Counted from the stretch's first letter, positions 51,096-60,013 are shown. The stretch is 64,000 nt of DNA from Agreia sp. PsM10 (GCF_030433855.1 NZ_JARUXC010000017.1:1-64000); one strand, 5' to 3'. A program made the numbers and translations. The notes: generated from the sequence alone by a model not told the origin.

Positions 51096-52568
51096 ATGTC
51101 GCGTTCGCTCGGCCTCACCGCAGAGGCCCGCTCGGCCGTGTTCGCGCCGCTCGCCGGCCCCGGCCGCAGCGAGCAGGTCGAGCAGCGGATGCGCGAGGCC
51201 ATCGTGCTCGGTCTCGTCGGGCACGGCGAGCGTCTGCCCCGGGAGACGGAGCTGGCGCGGCAGTTCGGCGTGGCCGTGTCGACCGTGCGCGAGGCCCTCG
51301 ATGCGCTGCGCGGCCAGGGGCTCGTGCGCACGACCCGCGGACGGGACGGCGGCAGTTTCATCACCTCGAGCGCGGAGGGTCAGCGCGAGCTCCTCGCGGC
51401 CCGCCTCTCGCGCTTCTCGAGGGCTCAGCTGCACGACCTCGCCCTGCAGCTCGGTGCGATCAGCGGCTCCGTCGCGGCCACGGCGGCCACCCGTGCCACG
51501 AGCTCGGACCTCGCCAGCCTGCGCTCCATCACCGAGTCGATCGACTTCGGCGACGAGGTGTCCGCCCGTCGGGGCGAGGCCCTCTTCCGCGTCGAGGTCG
51601 CAGCGGCCGCCCAGTCGCCCCGGCTCGTGGCCGAGGAGCTGCGTCTGCAGGCCGAGTTCGGTCCTCTCCTGTGGTTCGGCATACGCGAGCAGGCCCTGCG
51701 CGACACGGTTCGCGACGCGCAGCTCGCGCTGGTCGACGCGCTCGCCCGGCGTGATGGCGCTCGGGCGCGGGCGATCGTCGACGAGCAGCTCTCGGCACTG
51801 GCCGCCGGCGCGATCTCCATCTCCGACGCGCACGCGCACGCGGTATCCACCGATGCCGCCCCTCGCGCGATCCTCACGCTCGACGACTGCGCATCCCTCG
51901 TCGTCGACACGCTCGACACCGTCTTCGAGGCGCTCGGCCGGGCCCGCGACGCGTTCGCGACCACCCTGGCGGGCCTCGCGCATCCGATCACCCGGGCCGC
52001 CCTCGACGACAGCGTGCGCGCCCTCGCGGAGGCCGAGCTGAGCGCCGGCGCCCAGCTCGTGATCGGGGCAGGCTTCGTCGCGACGCCGGGGTTCGTCGAC
52101 GACGCGGCCTGGCACCTCGCCTGGTGGGTGCGCCAGGCGGGAGACCCGCTCGTGCAGCGGCTCCCGCCCCGCCAGCTGGCCGTGGTCGAAGACCCGGAGT
52201 CCGAGTTCTTCCGTGACTACACCCGGCTCGAGTGGTGGCGCGGTGTGGCGTCGGGCGAGGCGAGCCACGTGACCGGCCCCTACGTCGACTACCTCTGCAC
52301 CGACGAGTTCATCCTGACCCTCACGATGCCCGTGCTCGACGCGTCGGGCGCGCAGCCCGGCGTCGCGGGGGTGGATGTGACGGTGTCGGCCCTCGAGGCC
52401 CGGTTCCTGCCGGCATTCGCCCGGCTCGGCGAGCGCGTCACGCTGGTGAACGCGGCATCGAGGGTCGTGCTGTCGACCGACCCGACGATCGCGGCGGGCA
52501 CGTTGCTTGCCGACGGCGGGGAGCGCGTCGCCTGCGGAACGCTGCCCCTCGCACTCGTGCGGCACTGA
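51096..52568 (+). CDS. GntR/FCD regulator with C-terminal Cache-like domain
   Basis: 490-residue one-component regulator, about twice the normal length. The winged helix (about 20-90) has LPRETELARQFGVAVSTVREAL. An FCD-like helical domain spans about 100-235. A third domain (about 290-490) resembles dCache sensors: EDPESEFFRDYTRLEWWRG, YVDYLCTDEFILTLTMPVLD and GVAGVDVTVSALE. No membrane helix or signal peptide is present, so this Cache-like domain is cytoplasmic, which is unusual. ATG at 51096 behind GGGAGG. It converges, with no gap, on the amine-catabolism operon and very likely regulates it, perhaps sensing an amine. Function is inferred. Confidence 0.82.
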   Translation: MSRSLGLTAEARSAVFAPLAGPGRSEQVEQRMREAIVLGLVGHGERLPRETELARQFGVAVSTVREALDALRGQGLVRTTRGRDGGSFITSSAEGQRELLAARLSRFSRAQLHDLALQLGAISGSVAATAATRATSSDLASLRSITESIDFGDEVSARRGEALFRVEVAAAAQSPRLVAEELRLQAEFGPLLWFGIREQALRDTVRDAQLALVDALARRDGARARAIVDEQLSALAAGAISISDAHAHAVSTDAAPRAILTLDDCASLVVDTLDTVFEALGRARDAFATTLAGLAHPITRAALDDSVRALAEAELSAGAQLVIGAGFVATPGFVDDAAWHLAWWVRQAGDPLVQRLPPRQLAVVEDPESEFFRDYTRLEWWRGVASGEASHVTGPYVDYLCTDEFILTLTMPVLDASGAQPGVAGVDVTVSALEARFLPAFARLGERVTLVNAASRVVLSTDPTIAAGTLLADGGERVACGTLPLALVRH

Positions 52569-54167
52569 TCAGTCGGTCGAGGTTCCGCGCTTCAGGGTCT
52601 GTCCGGTGAAGAACGCGGGGTTCACCGCGCGCATCACGAACATGAGCACGACGCCCGCGAGCAGCAGGAACGCGCCCAGGATGAAGACGAGTCCGAGGCC
52701 GCCGATGTTCGATCCGCTGCCGTAGTCGGGGTTCATCGAGTCGATGAGGGTGGTCACGAAGATGACCGCGAGGATGATGCCGCCGACGAGCGGGGCGAGG
52801 AACTTGAAGAAGAACGACCGCGCGCTCGAGAAGGCCTCTTTGCGGAAGTACCAGACGCAGGCCAGCGCGGTGACCCCGTAGTAGAAGCAGATCATCATGC
52901 CGAGGGTGAGGATCGTGTCGGTGAGCACGTCGTTCGACAGCACCCGCATCACCGCGTAGAAGCCCCATGCCACGACGCCGGCGATGATCGTGGCGAAGCC
53001 CGGCGACTTGAAGCGCGGGCTGATCGACGCGAAGCGCTTGGGGAACGCCTGGTAGTGGCCCATGGCGAGCATCGTTCGCGCCGGGCCCACGAAGGTCGAC
53101 TGCAGCGACGCGGCCGAGCTCGAGAGCACGGCCAGAGACAGCAGGATGGCGAAGGGTCCCATGATCGGGCCGGCCAGCGCCGCGAAGACGTTGCCCGAGA
53201 TGTCCTCGTTGCCGAGTCCGAGCTCGCCCGTTCCGATGCCCGAGAACATCAGCGACGCGACGGCGACGAGGATGTAGAGCACGAAGATGATCGCCACGGT
53301 CAGGGTGGCGGCCCGCCCGGGCGTGGTCTTCGGGTTCTTGGTCTCCTCGTTCATCGTGAGGGTCACGTCCCAGCCCCAGAAGATGAAGATCGAGAGCGAG
53401 ACGCCCGCGGCGAAGGCCGAGAACGAGGGAACGCCGAACGGGTTGAACCAGTCGAGGCTGAAGGGCGTGGCGTCGAAGGCCGAGCCGTCGGCGAAGTGCA
53501 CGATGGCGGCGATGGCGAACCAGACGAGCACCACGAGCTGGAATCCCACGAGCCAGTACTGCAGGGACTTCGTCGTCTCCATGCCCCGGTACGACACGTA
53601 ACAGGCGCCCACCATGAAGACCAGACAGGTGAGGATGTTGATGGGGATGTTGCCCGCCAGATCGGCGATGTCGGGGTTCTGGGTGATCTGAGCGATCGCC
53701 AGATACAGGAAGTCGACCGCGACCCCGGCGAGATTCGAGAGCACCACCACCGTGGCGACGATCAGACCCCATCCCCCCAGCCAGCCGAGCCAGGGCCCGA
53801 ATGCGCGGGTGGCCCAGGTGAACGACGTGCCGCTGTCGGGCATGGCGTTGTTCAGCTCGCGGTAGCCGAGGGCCACGAGCAGCATGGGCAGGAAGCCCAC
53901 GAGGAAGATGCCGGGCATCTGCGTTCCCACCGCGGCGGCCGTGGGGCCGAGCGACGCCGTGAGCGTGTACGCGGGCGCGATGCAGGAGATGCCGATGACG
54001 GTGGCTCCGAGCAGGCCGATCGAGCCCGCCGAGAGGCCCTTCGACGACAGGCCGGTCTTCGCATCCGCCGCGTCGATGAAGTCGACTCCCGCGTCGCCCG
54101 GGTTCCCTGAGCCTGTCCCACTCCCGTTCCCCGAGCCTGTCGAAGGGGCTGTGTTCTTGCGTGCCAT
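52569..54167 (-). CDS. APC-superfamily amino acid/amine permease
   Basis: 532-residue permease with 12 predicted helices. Helix 1 has the substrate-binding GATVIGISCIAPAYTLTASLG, and helix 6 has FIFWGWDVTLTMNEET. The N-terminal ~25 residues (APSTGSGNGSGTGSGNPGD) are coded by two copies of the dispersed repeat B. It is the last gene of the amine operon and probably imports the amine. The exact substrate (putrescine or another) is inferred. It begins 27 bp after the universal stress gene. Confidence 0.9.
   Translation of the reverse strand: MARKNTAPSTGSGNGSGTGSGNPGDAGVDFIDAADAKTGLSSKGLSAGSIGLLGATVIGISCIAPAYTLTASLGPTAAAVGTQMPGIFLVGFLPMLLVALGYRELNNAMPDSGTSFTWATRAFGPWLGWLGGWGLIVATVVVLSNLAGVAVDFLYLAIAQITQNPDIADLAGNIPINILTCLVFMVGACYVSYRGMETTKSLQYWLVGFQLVVLVWFAIAAIVHFADGSAFDATPFSLDWFNPFGVPSFSAFAAGVSLSIFIFWGWDVTLTMNEETKNPKTTPGRAATLTVAIIFVLYILVAVASLMFSGIGTGELGLGNEDISGNVFAALAGPIMGPFAILLSLAVLSSSAASLQSTFVGPARTMLAMGHYQAFPKRFASISPRFKSPGFATIIAGVVAWGFYAVMRVLSNDVLTDTILTLGMMICFYYGVTALACVWYFRKEAFSSARSFFFKFLAPLVGGIILAVIFVTTLIDSMNPDYGSGSNIGGLGLVFILGAFLLLAGVVLMFVMRAVNPAFFTGQTLKRGTSTD
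54101..54149. repeat. Dispersed repeat B inside APC permease gene
   Basis: Two direct copies, GGTTCCCTGAGCCTGTCC from 54101 and GTTCCCCGAGCCTGTCGAAG from 54126, lie in frame in the start of the permease gene. On the coding strand they read PSTGSGNGSGTGSGN. Confidence 0.9.
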
Positions 54168-54194
54168 GGTGTCGATCCTTCTGGTGAGGAGGCG

Positions 54195-55052
54195 CTAGTC
54201 GGCGTCGTTGGGAACGACGATGAGGGGAACGGGAAGGGAGTGCAGCATGCGGTTCGCGGTGGCGCCGAGGAAGATGCGACTGGGCGAGGCGAGCCTCGAC
54301 GATCCGACGAAGGCGATCTCGTCGTCTCGCCATCCGAGCGCCTCGACCGCGGCCTCGACGCTCGGGCCCTCGGCGACCTCGGTAGACAGAATGCCCTCCG
54401 TCCTCTCCCGCTCGGAGAAGTAGTCGAGCACGGTCAGCAGGTGCTCGTCGCTCGAGATCGGGCGGGAGTCTCCCGCTCCGACCTCGACCAGGGTCACGAA
54501 GCGCAGCTCCACGTCGAGGCCCTCGGAGATCGCCACCATCGAGTCGAGCAGGGCCTCCCAGCCCGGACGGGTGCCGATGGCGCAGGTGATGCGGCTGATG
54601 CGCTCCGGTGCTCGGTAGCCCCGGGGTGCGAGCGCCACCGGAACGGGCGAGGCGTGCAGCAGGGCGTTCGCGACGCTGCCGATCGAGAAGCGCTTGAGGA
54701 TTCCCGTTCGGGCGGCGCCGACGACGATGCGGTCGGAGTCGAACGCCTCGGCTGCCTCGATCAGGCCCTCCGACGTCGACTCGGCCCACAGCACGTGGAT
54801 GGTGGCCGTCACGTCGGCGGGCACATTCTGGATGGCCTCATCCAGCCACAACTGCGCCTGCTGGGCTATGATGCCCTCGTAGTCGGCCGCCGATGCCGGC
54901 ACCTTCGCGGGTACCGCCGTGCTCTGCGGCAGCACGAGGCAGATGCGCAGCTCGGCCTCCGTGAGCCGCGCGAGCGCGATGCCGAGCTCGACGGCCTCGC
55001 GGCCTCGCTCGGTGGCCTCGTATGCCACGACGTAGTTCGCTGTGCGGGTCAC
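54195..55052 (-). CDS. Universal stress protein, tandem UspA domains
   Basis: 285 residues with two UspA domains (about 1-145 and 150-283). Both have an ATP-type glycine motif: VGAARTGILKRFSIGSVANALLH and VGSSRLASPSRIFLGATANRMLH. The GTG at 55052 starts the protein. It lies inside the amine operon between the oxidase and the permease. Co-transcription suggests a role in handling oxidase by-products or in controlling the permease, as proposed for other transporter-linked Usp proteins. That is inference. Confidence 0.9.
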   Translation of the reverse strand: MTRTANYVVAYEATERGREAVELGIALARLTEAELRICLVLPQSTAVPAKVPASAADYEGIIAQQAQLWLDEAIQNVPADVTATIHVLWAESTSEGLIEAAEAFDSDRIVVGAARTGILKRFSIGSVANALLHASPVPVALAPRGYRAPERISRITCAIGTRPGWEALLDSMVAISEGLDVELRFVTLVEVGAGDSRPISSDEHLLTVLDYFSERERTEGILSTEVAEGPSVEAAVEALGWRDDEIAFVGSSRLASPSRIFLGATANRMLHSLPVPLIVVPNDAD

Positions 55053-55071
55053 TTCGGTGCTCCTTCCTTTT

Positions 55072-55125
55072 CGTTCCCTGAGCTTGTCGAAGGGAATCTC
55101 TCCCCTTCGACACGCTCAGGGAACG
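55072..55125. repeat. Dispersed repeat B between tynA and usp gene
   Basis: Arms CGTTCCCTGAGCTTGTCGAA (from 55072) and TTCGACACGCTCAGGGAACG (55106-55125) form a long, nearly perfect hairpin in the 79-bp gap. It splits the amine operon and could set different mRNA levels on each side. Confidence 0.9.
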
Positions 55126-55131
55126 GGTGGA

Positions 55132-57108
55132 TCAGTGGTCGTGGGTCAGGCCGCCGTCGGTGCTCGGCGCGTGGTGGTCGTGTGCGGCGTGGTCGTGCCC
55201 GGGTGCGCAGTGCGCGCCGGTGCTCGGCTCCACGTCGATCGACGGGTTGCGGTCGAAGAACGAGACCGGCTTCATCCAGAACGACACGGTGTCGCTCGGC
55301 ATGATCGGCCAGTCCTCCTGGCGGGTGATGTGGTGGATTCCGAAGACGTACCAGAGCACGACGTCGGTGTTGCGCACGGGGCGTTCCGCCTCGATCCATT
55401 CGGGCAGGCCGTGGTCGATCGAGCTCTGGTTCACGAACTCGCCGGCCGGCCAGCGCTCGTTCTCGTCGTTCGGCGTCACCCACACCGTGTGGCCGATCAC
55501 CTGGGCGCGCTCGAGCACGGCCGAGCCGGGCGCGAAGAACGAGGGGATGGCTCCGCCCGGAACCAGCTTGTACGCCACCTGGTTTCCGATGGTGTTGCGC
55601 TTGTTCTCGTTCACGACCTTCCAGGCGCGCTGCGTGTTCCAGTCGAAGTCGTCGTGGCCCTCGACCTCGATCGGCGTGTTCGCCTGCACGAGCGCGAGGC
55701 CGTGCGGGTTCTCGTCGGAGATCGGCACGATCTGCGTCTCGGAGCGGTACACCGTGTTCTCGGTGCCGTCGATGTCGAGGTCCATGCGGGCCACGATGAA
55801 GTGCTGGTGGAACGGCGCGTAGGTGCGGTTGTCGACGAGGGTTCCGTTGGGGTGCGCCTGGCCCTCGTCGATGTGGGTGACCACCATGATGCCGGTGGCG
55901 CGCACCTCGCACTCGATGTTGCCGTCTTGATAGAAGCGCCAGTAGACGAGGTACTCGTAGTTGGCGACCGTCACATGGAACGAGACGACGAGCCGGCGCA
56001 TGCGGCGCACCTCGGCGCCGGCGTCGTGGTCGACGTGCTTCCACAGAACCGCGTTGTCCTCCTCGTGGATGCAGAACGCGTTCGGGATCGCGTAGGGCTC
56101 GCCTTTCGAGTCGTGCATCACGGCGTCGATGTAGCGGATCTCACCCAGGCAGTCGCATCCGAGTTCGAGCGATGTGGTCATGAAGCCGAGGCCCCACTCG
56201 CCGATGTCGAAGGCCGTGCGGCGGAAGTGGTCGACGCTGGGGTCGCGGTAGGGCACGACCATCTCGGAGAACGAGAGGCGGTTCGCGATGGAGCGCACCT
56301 CGTCGCCGTCTTTGTACGAGATGGAGTGCAGGGTCATGCCCTCGCGGTAGTTGAAGCCCACCCGCAGCGACCAGTTCTGCCACTCGATGAGGTTGCCGTC
56401 GACTGAGAAACTGGGACCTTCGGGCTGCACGATGTCGAGGGGCTTGAGCGGCGGGCGCTTGTAGTGCTCGCGGATGCGCTCGGGAATGAGGTGCGGCACG
56501 TACTCGCCCATGATCTGCGGCGTCTCGACCGTGAACGTGTCCTCGATCTCGAGCAGCTCCATGGTGTTCACGTCGATCACGCAGTGGAAGCCGTTGACCG
56601 GGCCGGCGTAGGGGTTGGCGCCGGGCTGCGACTTCACCCAGGTGTCGCTCCAGCCGAGGCGTCGGCCCTTGTACTTCTCGGGGATCACGGCTGCGCCGTA
56701 CGTCCACGTGTCCATGAAGACGAGTTCGAGGTCGGTGATGCCGCGGTTCGCGAGGGCGGCGATGACCTGGGGGTTCGCGCGCAGCGCCGCGTCGGCCTCT
56801 TCCCACTCGTCGACGGTGAAGTTGGCCTGCACGTCGGGCACGTGCGTCCATTCCAGCAGAGCGTCGGATGCGAGCGACACGACCGCGATGTACGTCGCGT
56901 TCTCGCTGCGGTTCAGCACCACGAGGCGCGCACGGCGCTCGGGAACCGTGCCGTCGGCCTCGAACTGCTTCACGGCCGCCTTCGACGGCTCGACCATCTC
57001 GATCGAGGCGAAGCGCCAGCCGGGGCCGACGCCCTTCTCGCGTTTCAGAATCGCGGATGCGGCGCGGAACTCGTCGGCGTTCAGCGGGTCGAGCGGATGG
57101 AATGTCAT
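55132..57108 (-). CDS. tynA: Copper-containing primary-amine oxidase
   Basis: 658-residue oxidase that converts a primary amine to the aldehyde, H2O2 and ammonia. The topaquinone precursor is Y384 in TVANYEY and the catalytic base is D301 in FDIGEWGLG. The copper ligands are H434 and H436 in FHQHF and H592 in GIHH. These positions are close to those of the Arthrobacter globiformis enzyme. The C-terminus carries a His-rich tail (CAPGHDHAAHDHHAP and GGLTHDH). No signal peptide is seen, so it is cytoplasmic. Its substrate may be putrescine, tyramine or another amine. Confidence 0.95.
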   Translation of the reverse strand: MTFHPLDPLNADEFRAASAILKREKGVGPGWRFASIEMVEPSKAAVKQFEADGTVPERRARLVVLNRSENATYIAVVSLASDALLEWTHVPDVQANFTVDEWEEADAALRANPQVIAALANRGITDLELVFMDTWTYGAAVIPEKYKGRRLGWSDTWVKSQPGANPYAGPVNGFHCVIDVNTMELLEIEDTFTVETPQIMGEYVPHLIPERIREHYKRPPLKPLDIVQPEGPSFSVDGNLIEWQNWSLRVGFNYREGMTLHSISYKDGDEVRSIANRLSFSEMVVPYRDPSVDHFRRTAFDIGEWGLGFMTTSLELGCDCLGEIRYIDAVMHDSKGEPYAIPNAFCIHEEDNAVLWKHVDHDAGAEVRRMRRLVVSFHVTVANYEYLVYWRFYQDGNIECEVRATGIMVVTHIDEGQAHPNGTLVDNRTYAPFHQHFIVARMDLDIDGTENTVYRSETQIVPISDENPHGLALVQANTPIEVEGHDDFDWNTQRAWKVVNENKRNTIGNQVAYKLVPGGAIPSFFAPGSAVLERAQVIGHTVWVTPNDENERWPAGEFVNQSSIDHGLPEWIEAERPVRNTDVVLWYVFGIHHITRQEDWPIMPSDTVSFWMKPVSFFDRNPSIDVEPSTGAHCAPGHDHAAHDHHAPSTDGGLTHDH

Positions 57109-57121
57109 GCGGAGTTTCCTT

Positions 57122-58462
57122 CTATCGGACCTGTGAGCGGACGGCGTCTTCGAGCACGCCGATCCCCTCGAGCAGGAGGGCGTCGTCGATGACGAGCGAG
57201 GGGAGCAGGCGGATCACGTTTCCGTAGGTTCCGCAGGTGAGGATGATGACGCCCGCCTCGAGGGCCGCAGCGGCCACGCGTTTCGTGATGTCGGCATCCG
57301 GTTCTGTGGTGCCCGGCCGCACGAATTCGATGGCGAGCATCGCGCCGCGGCCCCGCACGTCGCCGATCACGCCGGTGGCGTCGGCCAGCGCCCGCAGCCG
57401 CGGCACCACGATGTCTTCGATGTGGCGCGCGCGGCCGGCCAGGTCGTGCTCGCGAATCTGGGCGATGGATGCGACGGCCGCGGCACACGCGATCGGGTTG
57501 CCCCCGTAGGTGCCTCCCAGGCCGCCGGCGTGCACGGCATCCATCAGCTCGGCGCGACCGACGACGGCCGCCAGGGGAAGCCCGCCCGCGATGCCCTTGG
57601 CGAGGGTCATGAGGTCGGGCACGATGCCCTCGTCGTCGCTGGCGAACCAGGAGCCGGTGCGGGCGAAGCCCGTCTGCACCTCGTCGGCGATGAAGACCAC
57701 GCCGTTGGCCGTGGCCCAGGCGCTCAGCGTGGGGAGGAAGCCCGGAGCGGGCACGATGAAGCCGCCCTCGCCCTGGATGGGCTCGATGATCAGGGCAGCG
57801 ACCTGGTCGCCGCCCAGCTGCTTCTCGATGGCCAGGATGGCGCGGTTCGCAGCGTCGACCCCCGAGAGGCCCGCCTCGTCGCGGAACGGGTACGACATGG
57901 GCATGCGGTAGACCTCGGGCGCGAACGGGCCGAAGTTGGTCTTGTAGGGCATGGCCTTGGCGGTGAGCGCCATCGTGAGGTTCGTGCGGCCGTGGTAGGC
58001 GTGGTCGAAGGCGACGACCGCGTCGCGACCCGTGGCGAGGCGGGCGACCTTGATGGCGTTCTCGACCGCCTCGGCACCGGAGTTGAACAGTGCGGAGCGC
58101 TTCTCGTGGTCGCCCGGCGTGAGCTCGGCCAGCAGCTCGGCGACCTCGACGTAGCCCTCGTAGGGCGTGATCGTGAAGCATGTGTGCGCGAAGTGCGTGG
58201 ACTGCTCGGTGACCGCCGCCGCGACTGCCGGGTTGGACGCTCCGACGCTGGTGACCGCGATGCCGGCGCCCAGGTCGATGAACGAGTTGCCGTCGACATC
58301 GACGACGACCCCGCCATCGGCATCCGCCGCGTAGACCGGAACGAGAGACGAGACGCCCGCCGAGACGGCCTTGCGGCGGCGCTCGGTGAGGGCGGCCGAC
58401 TTCGGTCCCGGGAAGGTGCCCGTGATGCGCCGCTCCTGCGGCAGGCGATGCGTGATGGTCAT
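57122..58462 (-). CDS. gabT: 4-aminobutyrate (class III) aminotransferase
   Basis: 446-residue PLP enzyme. The cofactor residues are D260 in FIADEVQTGFARTG and K289 in LAKGIAGGLPL, with NSGAEAVENAIKVAR binding the phosphate. It most resembles GabT, which moves the amino group of GABA to 2-oxoglutarate and gives succinate semialdehyde. The ATG at 58462 follows the aldehyde dehydrogenase stop by 8 bp. In this operon it would take the GABA made from putrescine. Other omega-amino acids are possible substrates. Confidence 0.92.
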   Translation of the reverse strand: MTITHRLPQERRITGTFPGPKSAALTERRRKAVSAGVSSLVPVYAADADGGVVVDVDGNSFIDLGAGIAVTSVGASNPAVAAAVTEQSTHFAHTCFTITPYEGYVEVAELLAELTPGDHEKRSALFNSGAEAVENAIKVARLATGRDAVVAFDHAYHGRTNLTMALTAKAMPYKTNFGPFAPEVYRMPMSYPFRDEAGLSGVDAANRAILAIEKQLGGDQVAALIIEPIQGEGGFIVPAPGFLPTLSAWATANGVVFIADEVQTGFARTGSWFASDDEGIVPDLMTLAKGIAGGLPLAAVVGRAELMDAVHAGGLGGTYGGNPIACAAAVASIAQIREHDLAGRARHIEDIVVPRLRALADATGVIGDVRGRGAMLAIEFVRPGTTEPDADITKRVAAAALEAGVIILTCGTYGNVIRLLPSLVIDDALLLEGIGVLEDAVRSQVR

Positions 58463-58470
58463 GGGAGTTC

Positions 58471-59910
58471 CTATTCCAGCGACGACATCACGTGCTTGAT
58501 GCGCGTGTAGTCCTCGACGCCGTACATCGACAGGTCCTTGCCGTAGCCCGAGTACTTGAATCCGCCGTGCGGCATCTCTGCCGTCAGCAGGATGTGGGTG
58601 TTGATCCACACGGCCCCGAAGTCGAGGTCGCGCGAGACGCGCATCGCGGTGGCGTGGTCCTTCGTCCAGACGCTCGAGGCCAGGGCGTAGCGAACGTCGT
58701 TGGCGAGCTCGACGGCCTCGTCTTCGGTCGCGAACTTCTGCACCGTGATGACGGGGCCGAAGGTCTCCTCCTGAACGATGTCGTCGCTCTGCAGCACGTT
58801 CGTGACGACGGTCGGCTCGAAGAAGAAGCCGGTGTCGCCCACCCGGTGGCCGCCCGTGGTGATGACGGCGTGGTCGGGAAGCGACTCCACTTTTGTCACC
58901 ACGTCGGTGAAGTGGTTGATGTTGTTCAGCGGGCCGAAATAGTTCTCGCTGTCGTCGGCGCTGCCGGTCTTGCGCTCTTTGGCTTCGCTCGACAGTGCGT
59001 CTACGAGCTCGTCGTGGATGGACTCGTGCACCAGCACGCGGGTGATCGCCGTGCAGTCCTGGCCGGCGTTGTAGAACGAGAAGTCGGCGATCGCCGCGGC
59101 GGTCTTGGCCACGTCGACGTCGCCGAAGACCACGGCGGGCGCCTTGCCGCCGAGCTCGAGGTGGGCACGCTTGAGGGTCTTCGCGGCTCCGGATGCGACG
59201 GCCATGCCCGCGCGCACCGATCCGGTGATCGAGACCAGGCCGGGGGTGGGGTGATCGACGATCGCCGCGCCCGTGGCCCCGTTGCCGAGCACGATGTTGA
59301 GCACGCCGTCGGGCAGGATGCCCTGGCTGATGCGGGCGAGCTCGAGGGTGGACTCCGGGGTTGTGTCGCTGGGCTTCAGCACGATGGTGTTGCCGGTGGC
59401 GAGGGCGGGTCCGATCTTCCAGATCGCCATGAGGAAGGGGAAGTTCCACGGGGTGACCTGGCCGACCACGCCGATGGGCTCGCGGCGAACATAGGAGGTC
59501 GTGCCCTCGATGTACTCGCCGGCGCTCTTGCCCTCGAGCAGGCGGGCGGCTCCGGCGAAGAAGCGGATCTGATCGGCGCCGGCCTCGACCTCGTCGGTGC
59601 GGATCGTGTCGCGGGGCTGGCCGGTGTTGCGGTGCTGCGCTTCGACGAGGGAGTCGGCGTTCGCCTCGATGGCGTCGGCGAGCTTCAGCAGCGCGAGCTG
59701 CCGGGCGCCCGGCGTGAGTCGTGCCCAGGGCTTGAATGCGGCTTTCGCGGCCTTCATGGCGACATCGACATCGTCTGCAGTGGAGACGGGCGCCTGCGCC
59801 ACGGTCTCGCCTGTGGCCGGATTCACGATGTCGAGCAGCTCTGAGCCCTCGGGAGTGACGAACTGGCCGTTGATGAAGTTCTGGAGCGTGGGCGTGGACA
59901 CGGATCTCAT
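58471..59910 (-). CDS. Aldehyde dehydrogenase, aminobutyraldehyde type
   Basis: 479-residue NAD(P) aldehyde dehydrogenase. The catalytic Glu is in LELGGKAP and the catalytic Cys is in FYNAGQDCTA, a form typical of gamma-aminobutyraldehyde dehydrogenases (PatD). ATG at 59910; a GTG at 59901 has better spacing from AGAGG and may be the true start. It is the first gene of the operon and would oxidise the aldehyde made by the amine oxidase. A palindrome lies about 70 bp upstream. Confidence 0.92.
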   Translation of the reverse strand: MRSVSTPTLQNFINGQFVTPEGSELLDIVNPATGETVAQAPVSTADDVDVAMKAAKAAFKPWARLTPGARQLALLKLADAIEANADSLVEAQHRNTGQPRDTIRTDEVEAGADQIRFFAGAARLLEGKSAGEYIEGTTSYVRREPIGVVGQVTPWNFPFLMAIWKIGPALATGNTIVLKPSDTTPESTLELARISQGILPDGVLNIVLGNGATGAAIVDHPTPGLVSITGSVRAGMAVASGAAKTLKRAHLELGGKAPAVVFGDVDVAKTAAAIADFSFYNAGQDCTAITRVLVHESIHDELVDALSSEAKERKTGSADDSENYFGPLNNINHFTDVVTKVESLPDHAVITTGGHRVGDTGFFFEPTVVTNVLQSDDIVQEETFGPVITVQKFATEDEAVELANDVRYALASSVWTKDHATAMRVSRDLDFGAVWINTHILLTAEMPHGGFKYSGYGKDLSMYGVEDYTRIKHVMSSLE

Positions 59911-59980
59911 CCTCTGCGTCGAGTGGCGGAACAACCTGATCGGCTGGGGCCAGTCTGGCACTGCCCGCGCCGTCGCGGCG

Positions 59981-60002
59981 ATCGAATCGGTAAAGATTCG
60001 AT
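59981..60002. promoter_or_regulatory. Candidate operator upstream of amine operon
   Basis: ATCGAATC (59981-59988) and GATTCGAT (59995-60002) form a perfect inverted repeat around 6 bp. It lies 71 bp before the aldehyde dehydrogenase start. Size and place suit a GntR-type operator, but no binding data exist. Confidence 0.5.
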
Positions 60003-60013
60003 TCCGAATGTTA

